In this document: positions 1-7,602 of the stretch, piece after piece
Layout: every line of letters starts with the position of its first letter
Position numbering within the stretch: position 1 is the stretch's first letter
Source of the DNA: CAZRSW01 sp964602845
Lineage (GTDB): Bacteria > Chloroflexota > Dehalococcoidia > Lucifugimonadales > UBA826
Assembly: GCA_964602845.1 (NCBI GenBank)
Contig: CAZRSW010000014.1
Location: 1 to 49,159 of the forward strand
Direction of reading: 5' to 3'
Length of the DNA stretch: 49,159 nt
Program-made: the position numbers and the translations under genes
Notes under the pieces: model-generated
Seen by the model: the letters and a program-made list of their open reading frames with translations, nothing else
Database searches by the model: none
What the model was told of the DNA's origin: nothing

Positions 1-939
1 TTGTCGTTGATCTGGGCTGTTTATCCTCCGTCAATCTGGTATAGCGGTTGGATTCTAACAGAGACTTTCAGCTCTCTGTTAGTGCTACTCTACTTGGGTG
101 CTGTTTTTACATTCTCTGGAAGACCCACACTTGCTCGGAGTCTGTTGTTGGGTGCTATGGGGGGGCTATTAATTTTGAACAGATCCGTCTTTATATTTCT
201 TCCATTTGTAGTATTGACGGCTCATTTAGTAGCACAAAGATTTTCACTTGTGCCGAGGTGTTCGCCGTTCAAATATATGGTGAGCTTAGTCGTGTTTGCT
301 GCCGTAATTTCCCCCTGGGTCTGGGGAAATTATGATACTTATTCGAAGTTCATACCACATAGCACCCAAGGTGGATCTTTGCTATTGATGTCTAATGGCA
401 ATCTCCGTCATCCGGAAATTCAAGCTGGGAAATATTTCAAGGACCCGGACTTATTGAAACAGGTTTCTAATATGAATCCAGATAATGATGCAGAAATTGA
501 TTCAATTAGCCGCTCGATCGCTATAAATGCCGTAATGGAAGATCCTAGGCTCCTACCAAAGCCATTGGTTAATCGGTTCAGGAACTTTTGGACTGCAAGA
601 CCAGACCCGTATGATCCATTGTGGACTTTCAATGACACCATAATGGCCGTGATTTGGATGCCAGCGTTAATCATGGCACTTGTGGGATTTTTTTGTATTC
701 GGTTGGAACGGACGTGGCCAATGTTGCTATTTCTGATCTACAGCTCTCTTATGGTTTTGCCATTTTGGGGTATTCCTAGGTTTCGATTTCCTGTTGACCA
801 TATTGTTATGTTAATGGCTTGTTATGGTGTGATATCAATATGGTGGCACTTGCAGGAACGTATGATGAGATATCCTTATATGAGCTTAATTTTGAGAAGA
901 TTTGATTTGGAGTGTGAACTCCTCAATCCTTTAAAGTGA
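1..939 (+). CDS. GT39/ArnT-like membrane glycosyltransferase, 5'-truncated by window edge
   Basis: C-terminal part of an integral membrane protein; 312 residues are visible and the reading frame is open at base 1. The first residues (SLIWAVYPPSIWYSGW, then TETF) match the mid-protein segment of dolichyl-phosphate-mannose mannosyltransferase-like (GT39, PMT_2) proteins, which transfer a sugar from a polyprenyl-phosphate donor on the outer face of the membrane. Hydrophobic segments lie near residues 20-38, 48-60, 63-80, 92-108, 212-232, 237-258 and 263-282. A soluble loop separates the fourth and fifth, as expected for the family. The N-terminal acidic catalytic motif lies outside the window, so activity cannot be judged. 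The TTG at base 1 is probably not the true start. The stop overlaps the region where the next gene begins, so the two are likely co-transcribed. Confidence 0.7.
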   Translation: MSLIWAVYPPSIWYSGWILTETFSSLLVLLYLGAVFTFSGRPTLARSLLLGAMGGLLILNRSVFIFLPFVVLTAHLVAQRFSLVPRCSPFKYMVSLVVFAAVISPWVWGNYDTYSKFIPHSTQGGSLLLMSNGNLRHPEIQAGKYFKDPDLLKQVSNMNPDNDAEIDSISRSIAINAVMEDPRLLPKPLVNRFRNFWTARPDPYDPLWTFNDTIMAVIWMPALIMALVGFFCIRLERTWPMLLFLIYSSLMVLPFWGIPRFRFPVDHIVMLMACYGVISIWWHLQERMMRYPYMSLILRRFDLECELLNPLK

Positions 940-944
940 GAAGT

Positions 945-1916
945 ATGGAATCATATTTAGTAACAGGTGTAGCAGGTTTTATTGGTAGCAGGGTTGCTGC
1001 CAATATTATCGAAAGAGGTGATCGGGTTATCGGAATAGACAATTTGAACGATTCATATAACAAGGAGCTTAAGGAACGAAGGTTATACCCATTGCAAAGC
1101 CATAATGATGCCTTTACCTTCTTGCAAATGGACGTCTCTGACTTAGCTGACTTTGATGGGGGAATAGTATCTGACGAAATAACAGCAGTTATTCATCTGG
1201 CAGCCAGAGCTGGAGTCAGACAATCTGTGATTAATCCGTCTATGTATTTTGAAAGCAACGTGATAGGAACTTTGAATGTTCTAGAATTTATCAGACGTAG
1301 AAACATTTCAAAGTTTGTCCTAGCTTCCACGTCAAGTGTTTATGGTAGACAAGAATCCCAGCCGGCGTCGGAGACAGCGGCATCAAGTTTTGCACTGTCG
1401 CCATATGCTGCTTCCAAGAAGGCAGCTGAAGTCCTAACTTATACATATCATCACTTATACGGGATCAATGCTACTGTCCTTAGATTTTTCACGGTCTATG
1501 GGCCTCATGGAAGACCTGATATGTCTATATTTAAGTTCATAAAAGCCATTGTTGAAGGTGAATCCTTGACTCTATTTGGTGATGGTGGGAAGAGAGATTT
1601 TACTTATATTGATGATATCGTTAGAGGTGTTCTGGAGTCATTGAAATTAAGAGGATTCAACATCATAAACTTGGGCAGTGATAGTCCTGTAGCTGTATTG
1701 GATATTATTAAGATCATTGAAGGATTGGCCAGAAGAGAAGCATCTGTCACTGTTCATGAAAGGGATCCTTCAGATGTTCCATCCACATGGGCAGATATTA
1801 GCAAGGCGAAGGATCTATTGGGGTGGACACCTGGGGTGTCTATTGGGGATGGTATTAGGGAAACATACGATTGGTATGTTTCCAATAGGGATTGGGCGAA
1901 AGGGATCTCCGGTTGA
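945..1916 (+). CDS. UDP-glucuronate 4-epimerase-like NAD-dependent epimerase
   Basis: Extended short-chain dehydrogenase of about 323 residues. The N-terminal NAD-binding motif is VTGVAGFIGS, followed by IDNLNDSYN, which is typical of the UDP-glucuronate 4-epimerase subgroup. The catalytic Ser/Tyr/Lys are visible in ASTSSVYG and YAASKKAAE. HLAARAGVRQS, RFFTVYGPHGRPDM and RDFTYIDDI are further family signatures. It should interconvert UDP-GlcA and UDP-GalA, or a related UDP-sugar, in the cytoplasm. An in-frame GTG at 936 overlaps the upstream stop; ATG 945 is preferred because the Rossmann motif begins only three residues later. The length is normal for the family. The exact sugar substrate is inferred. 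Confidence 0.8.
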   Translation: MESYLVTGVAGFIGSRVAANIIERGDRVIGIDNLNDSYNKELKERRLYPLQSHNDAFTFLQMDVSDLADFDGGIVSDEITAVIHLAARAGVRQSVINPSMYFESNVIGTLNVLEFIRRRNISKFVLASTSSVYGRQESQPASETAASSFALSPYAASKKAAEVLTYTYHHLYGINATVLRFFTVYGPHGRPDMSIFKFIKAIVEGESLTLFGDGGKRDFTYIDDIVRGVLESLKLRGFNIINLGSDSPVAVLDIIKIIEGLARREASVTVHERDPSDVPSTWADISKAKDLLGWTPGVSIGDGIRETYDWYVSNRDWAKGISG

Positions 1917-1957
1917 AGTGGATATAGTTAGATGAATATGGATAAGGTGAAATAGTA

Positions 1958-2560
1958 ATGATGCTACGGCATTATAAGCGTCCTTTCGATTTATCACTAC
2001 TTTTAGCAAGCCATATTATTCTTGCCCCCATGTTTCTTTTACTGTGGATTGCCCTGCCCATCGCTATTTGGGCGAATGACCGTGGCCCGATATTTTATGT
2101 ACAGCGCCGCTTGGGGAAAGATGGGAAAGAATTCAGGTTGTATAAATTCCGCTCTATGCTACCAGATGCCGAAAATGAAACTGGTGCGATATTGGCTACA
2201 GAGGACGATCCTAGGGTAACTTCGATTGGTAGATTGATGCGAAATACGGCTCTTGATGAGTTGCCTCAAGTAATCAATTTGTGGCGTGGAGATCTGTCGC
2301 TTGTTGGACCTAGACCTGAAAGACCAGAACTTTTGGCCAAGATTATTAGAGAGTTGCCTGACTTCAATGATAGGCTGCATGTTAGACCGGGTTTGACCGG
2401 GATGGCCCAAGTATTTGGTAAGTATTCAAGTGAACCCAGAACTAAACTTCGGTATGACAGGTTGTATATTAAAAATATGTCCCCGTGTTTAGATCTCTTG
2501 ATACTTGCCAAATCTGTTGTATTCACGATAACAGGTAAATGGCAGAATAGAGTGCGATGA
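1958..2560 (+). CDS. Monotopic phosphoglycosyltransferase (PglC/WcaJ-type sugar transferase)
   Basis: A 200-residue bacterial sugar transferase that starts glycan assembly by moving a sugar-1-phosphate from a nucleotide sugar to undecaprenyl phosphate. One N-terminal hydrophobic segment (about residues 12-38) fits the re-entrant helix of the short PglC-like class. The catalytic Asp-Glu pair is D100-E101 in NTALDELPQ, and GPRPERPE and RPGLTGMAQ are conserved motifs. KFRSM near residue 63 is also typical. ATG 1958 has AAGGTG upstream. The length corresponds to the minimal catalytic unit with no extra N-terminal membrane domain. It ends only 21 bases from the 3' end of the convergent ligase gene on the other strand. 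Confidence 0.9.
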   Translation: MMLRHYKRPFDLSLLLASHIILAPMFLLLWIALPIAIWANDRGPIFYVQRRLGKDGKEFRLYKFRSMLPDAENETGAILATEDDPRVTSIGRLMRNTALDELPQVINLWRGDLSLVGPRPERPELLAKIIRELPDFNDRLHVRPGLTGMAQVFGKYSSEPRTKLRYDRLYIKNMSPCLDLLILAKSVVFTITGKWQNRVR

Positions 2561-2581
2561 TTTTCTCTTTACTATTGTTGT

Positions 2582-4618
2582 CTATTGGCCAGACGCCGAA
2601 ATGCCAAATATTTTGTACCAATTGGTATATATCTCTCTCCCGACTCTGGATTCTATGGTGCGAGGACCTAATCGCTCGGCGGTTAACAGGTATACCTCAG
2701 CCCTCTTCAAGAGATCTGGCTGCAAGGTGGCAGCCACCATGTAATACCTAGACAGAAAATAGTGTACCCGGAAGTTATCAGGTTCTAATGCAATGGCTTT
2801 ATGGGATTCTTTGTCCATGATGTTGATACTTGTTTTTCTCTCGGATTCGGTCATATATGGCCAACCTTGTGTGAATTCTTTTAGCATTTGAAATCTAGGT
2901 TGGTTTGACATGCCATGGGAGTTTTCCAATGCACTCTTGAAATGAGGGAATGCTTCGTTCCAGCGGCCCTGTTGGGCACTTATTTTACCTTCTAACACAT
3001 GCTGAGCAGCTTTATATGGCTGTATGTTCAAATAGTAAAGCGCAAACAATATCAAAGGTGCCGCCACTCCCACTGCGGCGACCACAGTGTGAGTTCTCTT
3101 TAGGTGGGCACCCAATTTCGGTAAATAGGCTTTTAGTGTGTTGGATTTGGATCCGCTTTCTTCGTCTACTCGGGATTCTCCATACTCTGTAATATTAGGC
3201 AAGCTAACTACAACAGCCAACATTATGACGAATTGAGAATACGATGTAGGGGTGTCAAAAAGGAAAAGGTTTTGCACGAAATAGGTGCATAGCCCTCCAG
3301 CGATAAGTATTACAAACCCCTGCTCTGCCCCTTTGGTACCAATAAATTGCTTAAATATTATTGTACTCAAAACGATCCATATTGCTAGGTATGCTATTAA
3401 ACCAGTAATTCCTCTCGTAGTGAGTTCTTCGATTATTTTGTTGTGTGCTTGATCAAATCTTTCAGTTACTCCAGATGATTCATCAAAATATCGGCCCCAA
3501 GCGACGATGAAATTTTCAGGACCCCAGCCGAATATAGGCTTATCTGTGAAAGCTCTAAGCCCGGCTTCCCATGTCTGTTTACGGCTTATAATGGATGCAT
3601 CGTCTAGGCTGATGCTTGTTAGTCGAGCCAAAATAGGAATTCCATCCTTGTATTTCTCAATGGATGGACTACCTTGTCCTAGTAATAGGAGTAGAGTAAT
3701 CGTTAACAAGCCAATGAATGGAACGATGCTTAATCTTCTGAATATATTGTTGTCGCCTTTGATGATATAGACTGCCGCAATGAATATAGTTGCGATTGTT
3801 ATTCCTAATATCGCCCCTCTTGTCCCGCTCATAATTAGAGCAAACCCGTTTACTGTAGCGGCGAAAATCCAGAAGCTTCTCAAATAAATAAGATTGTTTT
3901 CGTACCACGAGTTAGAGGCGTTTGGATTTGTACGGCGTCCTCTTTGGGTTCTACGGTTTCTGATTCGAGGGGTAGTGTTATTGACTGTCGGATTTGTCTT
4001 CTTTTGGAGCGATAGTGCTGTTAAGGCTGCCCCAAGAAAAAGATTGGTGCCGCAGAAGGCCCCAATATAGGTTGCGTTACCTAACGTTGATTCTAGTCGA
4101 GTATTCTCCGTGATGAATGGGAACAGTGATGAAATTAAATTGACCTCCACAAAATGGCCGATACCGATAGTGCAAACCATGATACTCACAAGTAAATTGA
4201 GAGTAATCAAAGCGATCCAGTCTTCCTTTGATCGGCAAATACTAACCATGATGGTGATGTAAATCATCCAATGTATCAGGTCGTTGATGCCTTGCATTCG
4301 TTCAAATGTGGACCAGAAACTCACTTGGAAGCTTACACCCATTAGGGCAGATATAAATGAAATACCAATGTAGGAACCAATTGCGACGAAGATCCAGTGG
4401 AAACGAGGTCTGTACTTAGTCGATATGATTATTAGTGGCACCCAAAATAAAACTGCAATTTCTGTCATTACCCTTGCATAAACAGCCTTACCTACTACAA
4501 AGGGGAAAAAGGTCGATGTGGTTACAATTATTGGCATCAGCAATACGGCAAATACAACCACACGGACGGCAAATGCGAGTATAGAGACACTTTCGTTTTC
4601 TTGTTTCGTTGAGGTCAC
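2582..4618 (-). CDS. O-antigen ligase/polymerase-like membrane protein (Wzy_C family) with TPR-like C-terminus
   Basis: 678 residues on the minus strand, starting GTG at 4618 with GGAG about 11 bases upstream. A dozen or so hydrophobic segments span residues 12-470. The FGWGPENFIVAWG loop near residues 360-375, followed by FDQAHNKIIEEL, is the signature of O-antigen ligase/polymerase (WaaL/Wzy_C) proteins. A hydrophobic stretch near 510-530 precedes a soluble tail with helical-repeat character (QGRWNEAFPHFKSALENS), probably TPR. The family acts on the periplasmic or outer face, polymerising glycan repeats or ligating them to lipid A or protein. Ligase and polymerase cannot be told apart from sequence. 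It is the only minus-strand gene in the window and is divergent from the regulator operon. Confidence 0.85.
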   Translation of the reverse strand: MTSTKQENESVSILAFAVRVVVFAVLLMPIIVTTSTFFPFVVGKAVYARVMTEIAVLFWVPLIIISTKYRPRFHWIFVAIGSYIGISFISALMGVSFQVSFWSTFERMQGINDLIHWMIYITIMVSICRSKEDWIALITLNLLVSIMVCTIGIGHFVEVNLISSLFPFITENTRLESTLGNATYIGAFCGTNLFLGAALTALSLQKKTNPTVNNTTPRIRNRRTQRGRRTNPNASNSWYENNLIYLRSFWIFAATVNGFALIMSGTRGAILGITIATIFIAAVYIIKGDNNIFRRLSIVPFIGLLTITLLLLLGQGSPSIEKYKDGIPILARLTSISLDDASIISRKQTWEAGLRAFTDKPIFGWGPENFIVAWGRYFDESSGVTERFDQAHNKIIEELTTRGITGLIAYLAIWIVLSTIIFKQFIGTKGAEQGFVILIAGGLCTYFVQNLFLFDTPTSYSQFVIMLAVVVSLPNITEYGESRVDEESGSKSNTLKAYLPKLGAHLKRTHTVVAAVGVAAPLILFALYYLNIQPYKAAQHVLEGKISAQQGRWNEAFPHFKSALENSHGMSNQPRFQMLKEFTQGWPYMTESERKTSINIMDKESHKAIALEPDNFRVHYFLSRYYMVAATLQPDLLKRAEVYLLTAERLGPRTIESRVGREIYTNWYKIFGISASGQ

Positions 4619-4652
4619 CGGTGTAGAACTCCAAATTTTTGCATTGACATTG

Positions 4653-4658
4653 ATTATA
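4653..4658 (-). promoter_or_regulatory. Candidate -10 box for the ligase gene
   Basis: Read on the minus strand this is a perfect TATAAT, about 35 bases upstream of the GTG start at 4618. No good -35 hexamer lies 16-18 bases further upstream, so this is a weak candidate promoter. Confidence 0.3.
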
Positions 4659-4726
4659 TATCCAAAGATACCTGAATCCTGGTGTAGGAACCTTTTGTAG
4701 CTAGTTAAATATATCTTGACTTTATG

Positions 4727-4768
4727 CGTTCATTATGTGAACAATAAGATGTGTTCAAGTAATGAACG
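4727..4768. promoter_or_regulatory. Large imperfect inverted repeat, probable operator of the polysaccharide operon
   Basis: Arms at 4727-4743 and 4752-4768 are 17 bases each, match at 15 of 17 positions and are separated by an 8-base spacer. The outer half-site is CGTTCATTA and the inner half-site is TGAACA, so the element contains nested dyads. A TTGACT hexamer (4716-4721) sits just upstream. The repeat lies 46 bases before the ATG of the winged-helix regulator, which suggests autoregulation or control of the whole plus-strand operon. A role as an RNA hairpin in the leader is possible; there is no T-tract, so it is not an intrinsic terminator. Confidence 0.6.
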
Positions 4769-4814
4769 TATACGGTAGGCATAGAGTTGATTTTTGGTGA
4801 ATGGGGCTGGTTTT

Positions 4815-5462
4815 ATGCGTAAAGATGATCGATCTTCCCTTGAAGGCTCGTTTTATCGTGAACTGAGGTTGCTAGAAGAGATAGAGGATTATCCTGAAAT
4901 CAGCCAAAGAAATATGGCTGATCGATTGGGAGTTGCCCTAGGGGTTGCGAACCTGTTGACCAAAAACTTGATCAAAAAGGGTTATGTGAAAGCTACGAAG
5001 GTTGGATGGAGAACCTGGGTTTATAGTCTTACTCCTGATGGTTTTAATCGAAAGATTCAATTGACTAAAAGATACATTGGTCGAACGTTAGGGCACTACC
5101 GCAATATACGTGCTCACCTCAGGTCTGAGATTAATCAGGCTCAACTTGGTATTCATTCGAGCGTAGCCATTTTGGGTAGTTCAGAATTAGCTGAGTTAGT
5201 TTGTCTGGCTCTGAAAGATGTTGGTGTTGACAATATACAAATTTTTGATGATGTAGCAAGTGGTAATAAGGTGTTTGGGGAGATCGTACGCCCCTCAAAA
5301 CAACTGATAGTAGGTAATTTTGATCGTATCGTTGTAGCTAGATCTAATGAGATGGATTCCTTGCAGATAATATCCCGTGAAGACTTGTTAAATGGGGAGG
5401 ATTATTTGTCGGAGTTTCCCAAACAGTTGGATCTGTTTAGCAAAGAGGAACAGGCGAAATAA
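4815..5462 (+). CDS. Winged-helix (MarR/EPS-associated type) regulator with Rossmann-like C-terminal domain
   Basis: A 215-residue protein. Residues about 8-85 form a winged helix: EISQRNMADRLGVALGVAN is the helix-turn-helix, and KKGYVKATKVGWRTWVYSLT is the wing and effector strand, like the small MarR-type regulators found at EPS loci. Those proteins are about 100 residues; here a second domain (about 115-205) begins SVAILGSSELAELVCLAL, a Rossmann-like nucleotide-binding fold start, and continues through FDDVASGNKVFGE. This suggests ligand sensing, perhaps of a nucleotide sugar or NAD(H). ATG 4815 is chosen; TTG 4794 and GTG 4797 in the same frame are possible. It overlaps the next start by one base (TAATG), so the two are translationally coupled. 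Confidence 0.75.
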   Translation: MRKDDRSSLEGSFYRELRLLEEIEDYPEISQRNMADRLGVALGVANLLTKNLIKKGYVKATKVGWRTWVYSLTPDGFNRKIQLTKRYIGRTLGHYRNIRAHLRSEINQAQLGIHSSVAILGSSELAELVCLALKDVGVDNIQIFDDVASGNKVFGEIVRPSKQLIVGNFDRIVVARSNEMDSLQIISREDLLNGEDYLSEFPKQLDLFSKEEQAK

Positions 5463-6070
5463 TGGCTACAAATTCTAAGATCAATCAACGAAAGTGGCAC
5501 GTCCTACAAATCAGGTCTGGTCGCTACGAGGCTCTTGATGTGGCCCTAAAAATAATGGAATGTGAAATATTTATACCCCGAGTTAATGTGATTCAGTCAA
5601 CGGGGAACGTGAATTCCACGCCTCTGTTTCCAGGTTATGCTTTTGTAATGGTGGAAGCAGGTGAGCGATTCTGGTCAGAAATTTTAAAGATACCAGGAGT
5701 TTATTCTTGGTTACGCTTCGATGGCATTGCTGCCACTGTACCTTCCGAAGTGATTGATTCCGTCAAACGAAAAGTCTCCGAATTGAATCTAAGAGGTGGG
5801 ACTTGGAACAGGCTTAGAGCGGGAGAATTTGTAAGTGTAGTTACTGATAAGATTGATACCATCGGTCAGGTAGTTGAGGATGCTCGTTCACCCAACAACA
5901 TGGTAGTTGTCATGTTGGAATTTATGGGTAGATTGATAAGAGCTTCTGTACCTTGGGATAGTGTTGATCGCAGTTATGGCGGGAATCCATTGCCAGTGCA
6001 ATATAGAAAAAGGCTTAGGAGAACGCGAGGTAAGGGAAGATATATAAATAGATCTCTAGTCTCTGTATAG
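5462..6070 (+). CDS. NusG/RfaH-family transcription antiterminator
   Basis: 202 residues. The N-terminal NusG (NGN) domain reads KWHVLQIRSGRYEAL near residue 12 and LFPGYAFVMVE near 57, where the family has PLFPGYxF. The C-terminal KOW domain is near 115-160 (RAGEFVSVVTDKIDTIGQV). Such NusG paralogues (RfaH, UpxY, LoaP types) bind RNA polymerase at the start of long polysaccharide operons and suppress termination. Its position right before a plus-strand run of more than 40 kb fits that job. A basic tail (RKRLRRTRGKGR) follows the KOW domain and may add nucleic-acid contacts. It overlaps the upstream regulator by one base. Confidence 0.85.
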   Translation: MATNSKINQRKWHVLQIRSGRYEALDVALKIMECEIFIPRVNVIQSTGNVNSTPLFPGYAFVMVEAGERFWSEILKIPGVYSWLRFDGIAATVPSEVIDSVKRKVSELNLRGGTWNRLRAGEFVSVVTDKIDTIGQVVEDARSPNNMVVVMLEFMGRLIRASVPWDSVDRSYGGNPLPVQYRKRLRRTRGKGRYINRSLVSV

Positions 6071-6178
6071 GATTAGTTATAACGTCTCGACAATAAAGGC
6101 GCGGGCCAGATCGTTGAAGCCAATGCTCCGAGAGGTACGCCTTTGAATAGTTTCAAATCTGTCGGCTTGGACCGAAAT

Positions 6179-6190
6179 GGCGGAGCGCGT
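6179..6190 (+). promoter_or_regulatory. ops-like element in leader after the NusG paralogue
   Basis: The 158-base leader 6071-6228 contains GGCGGAGCGCGT, which resembles the enterobacterial ops core (GGCGGTAGCGTG) with a one-base gap. It lies 39 bases before the first sugar gene and downstream of an RfaH/NusG-type gene, where a recruitment site is expected. A 6-bp hairpin with a 4-base loop (6142-6157) and a longer-range 7-bp pairing (6095-6101 with 6138-6144) overlap each other and could alternate. The ops consensus comes from another clade, so the similarity may be chance. Confidence 0.3.
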
Positions 6191-6228
6191 CATCAAAAAG
6201 AAAATCATAGGAGGACAATTTATTAACA

Positions 6229-7560
6229 GTGACATCTAGTCACGTCTTAAAAGACAAGATACGAAGTAGTAAAGCAAGGATAGCTGTGCTTGGGCTAGGC
6301 TATGTAGGGTTGCCTTTGGCATGCGCATTTGCAGAACGCGGATTTCCGGTATTTGGTATTGATACTGACGTAGAAAAGATTAGACTTTTGCGGTCCGGGG
6401 AGACTTCCAGTGAAAACAAGACCGACAGTCTGGGAGTAGGAAGAGATCTCGGTGGACAGGATGTTAAGGTGGACTTCACTCATGACTTTTCGGTGCTCAC
6501 AGTCAGTGATGTGGTAATCATATGTGTCCCGACCCCTCTCAGTAAAACCGGTGACCCGGATTTGACTTTCATCGTATCGGCGGCCGAGCAAGCTGCTAAA
6601 TATTCTCATCCAAATATGTTGGTGGTTTTGGAGAGCACAACTTATCCAGGCGCTACGAAGGATTTGCTGTTACCAACGATATTGAGTGAACATTCAGGCA
6701 AATATCGTGTTGGATCCGAATTCTTTCTGGCTTTTTCGCCAGAAAGAATTGACCCAGGCCGTAAGGATTGGACGTTGGCTAACACCCCGAAAGTCGTTGG
6801 AGGCGTAACGGAGGAATGTTGTGAGATGGCTGAGTTACTATATTCTAAGATAGTAGACTCAATAGTGACTGTTTCAGATACGACTACGGCAGAAATGGTC
6901 AAATTACTGGAGAATACCTTCAGAGCTACTAATATTGCCTTGGCAAATGAGTTGGCCATAATGTGTGAGCGCTTGGAAGTATCGGTATGGGAAGTCATTG
7001 AGGCAGCAAAAACCAAACCATTTGGGTTCATGCCTTTCTATCCAGGCCCCGGTCTCGGCGGGCATTGTATTCCTGTTGATCCGCAGTATCTTTCGTGGAG
7101 GATGAGGCGACTAGATTATGAGGCCAAGTTCATAAAAATAGCTGAAGAAATAAACTCTAGCATGCCGCTTTTCGTGGTGGATAAGACTAAGAAGGCTTTG
7201 GGTACTAAGGGAAAAAATCTAAGGGACTGCTTGGTACTGATTCTTGGGGTTACCTATAAACCTAACGTTGCGGATATTAGAGAATCACCAGGTTTAGACA
7301 TATTAGAGTTGTTTTTAGGCGCAGGGCGAGCCGTGAAATATAATGATCCCTTTGTACCGGAACTAGAAGTAGATGGGTACCCTACCCTTCAGTCTTGTGC
7401 CTTGTCTGAATCGGTGTTGGAGTCGGCCGATGCTTTAATAATGGTGTCTAATCATGACTCGTATGATCTGGAGTTTATTGGTACCCATTGCGAACTATTG
7501 ATTGATACTAGGAATTCCACCCAAGGAATGATTCTCGATTGCGAGGTTGTAAAACTCTGA
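6229..7560 (+). CDS. UDP-N-acetyl-hexosamine 6-dehydrogenase (WbpA/WecC-like)
   Basis: 443-residue nucleotide-sugar dehydrogenase that oxidises C6 of a UDP-sugar twice with NAD+. The N-terminal Rossmann motif is VLGLGYVGLPLACAFAERG. ESTTYPGAT and FSPERIDPG place it in the UDP-GlcNAc/UDP-ManNAc dehydrogenase branch rather than the UDP-glucose branch. The catalytic cysteine is Cys280 in GLGGHCIPVDP. GVTYKPNVADIRESP starts the C-terminal domain. The GTG start at 6229 has AGGAGG at 6209-6214, which is 14 bases away and rather long. It probably makes a uronic N-acetylamino sugar donor for the polysaccharide. It is the first structural gene after the leader. Confidence 0.9.
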   Translation: MTSSHVLKDKIRSSKARIAVLGLGYVGLPLACAFAERGFPVFGIDTDVEKIRLLRSGETSSENKTDSLGVGRDLGGQDVKVDFTHDFSVLTVSDVVIICVPTPLSKTGDPDLTFIVSAAEQAAKYSHPNMLVVLESTTYPGATKDLLLPTILSEHSGKYRVGSEFFLAFSPERIDPGRKDWTLANTPKVVGGVTEECCEMAELLYSKIVDSIVTVSDTTTAEMVKLLENTFRATNIALANELAIMCERLEVSVWEVIEAAKTKPFGFMPFYPGPGLGGHCIPVDPQYLSWRMRRLDYEAKFIKIAEEINSSMPLFVVDKTKKALGTKGKNLRDCLVLILGVTYKPNVADIRESPGLDILELFLGAGRAVKYNDPFVPELEVDGYPTLQSCALSESVLESADALIMVSNHDSYDLEFIGTHCELLIDTRNSTQGMILDCEVVKL

Positions 7561-7602
7561 AACTAAGAGGATTTAAACTTCCGTGCTAAAAGATCGGATC
7601 AT

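Noticed and set aside
6095..6144. AAAGGCG/CGCCTTT pairing in the leader as an intrinsic terminator
   Set aside because: The loop is 36 bases and no T-tract follows; kept only as a possible alternative leader fold.
6642..7031. 129-codon minus-strand open frame inside the UDP-sugar dehydrogenase gene
   Set aside because: Antisense shadow of a gene with clear family motifs; its translation shows no domain.
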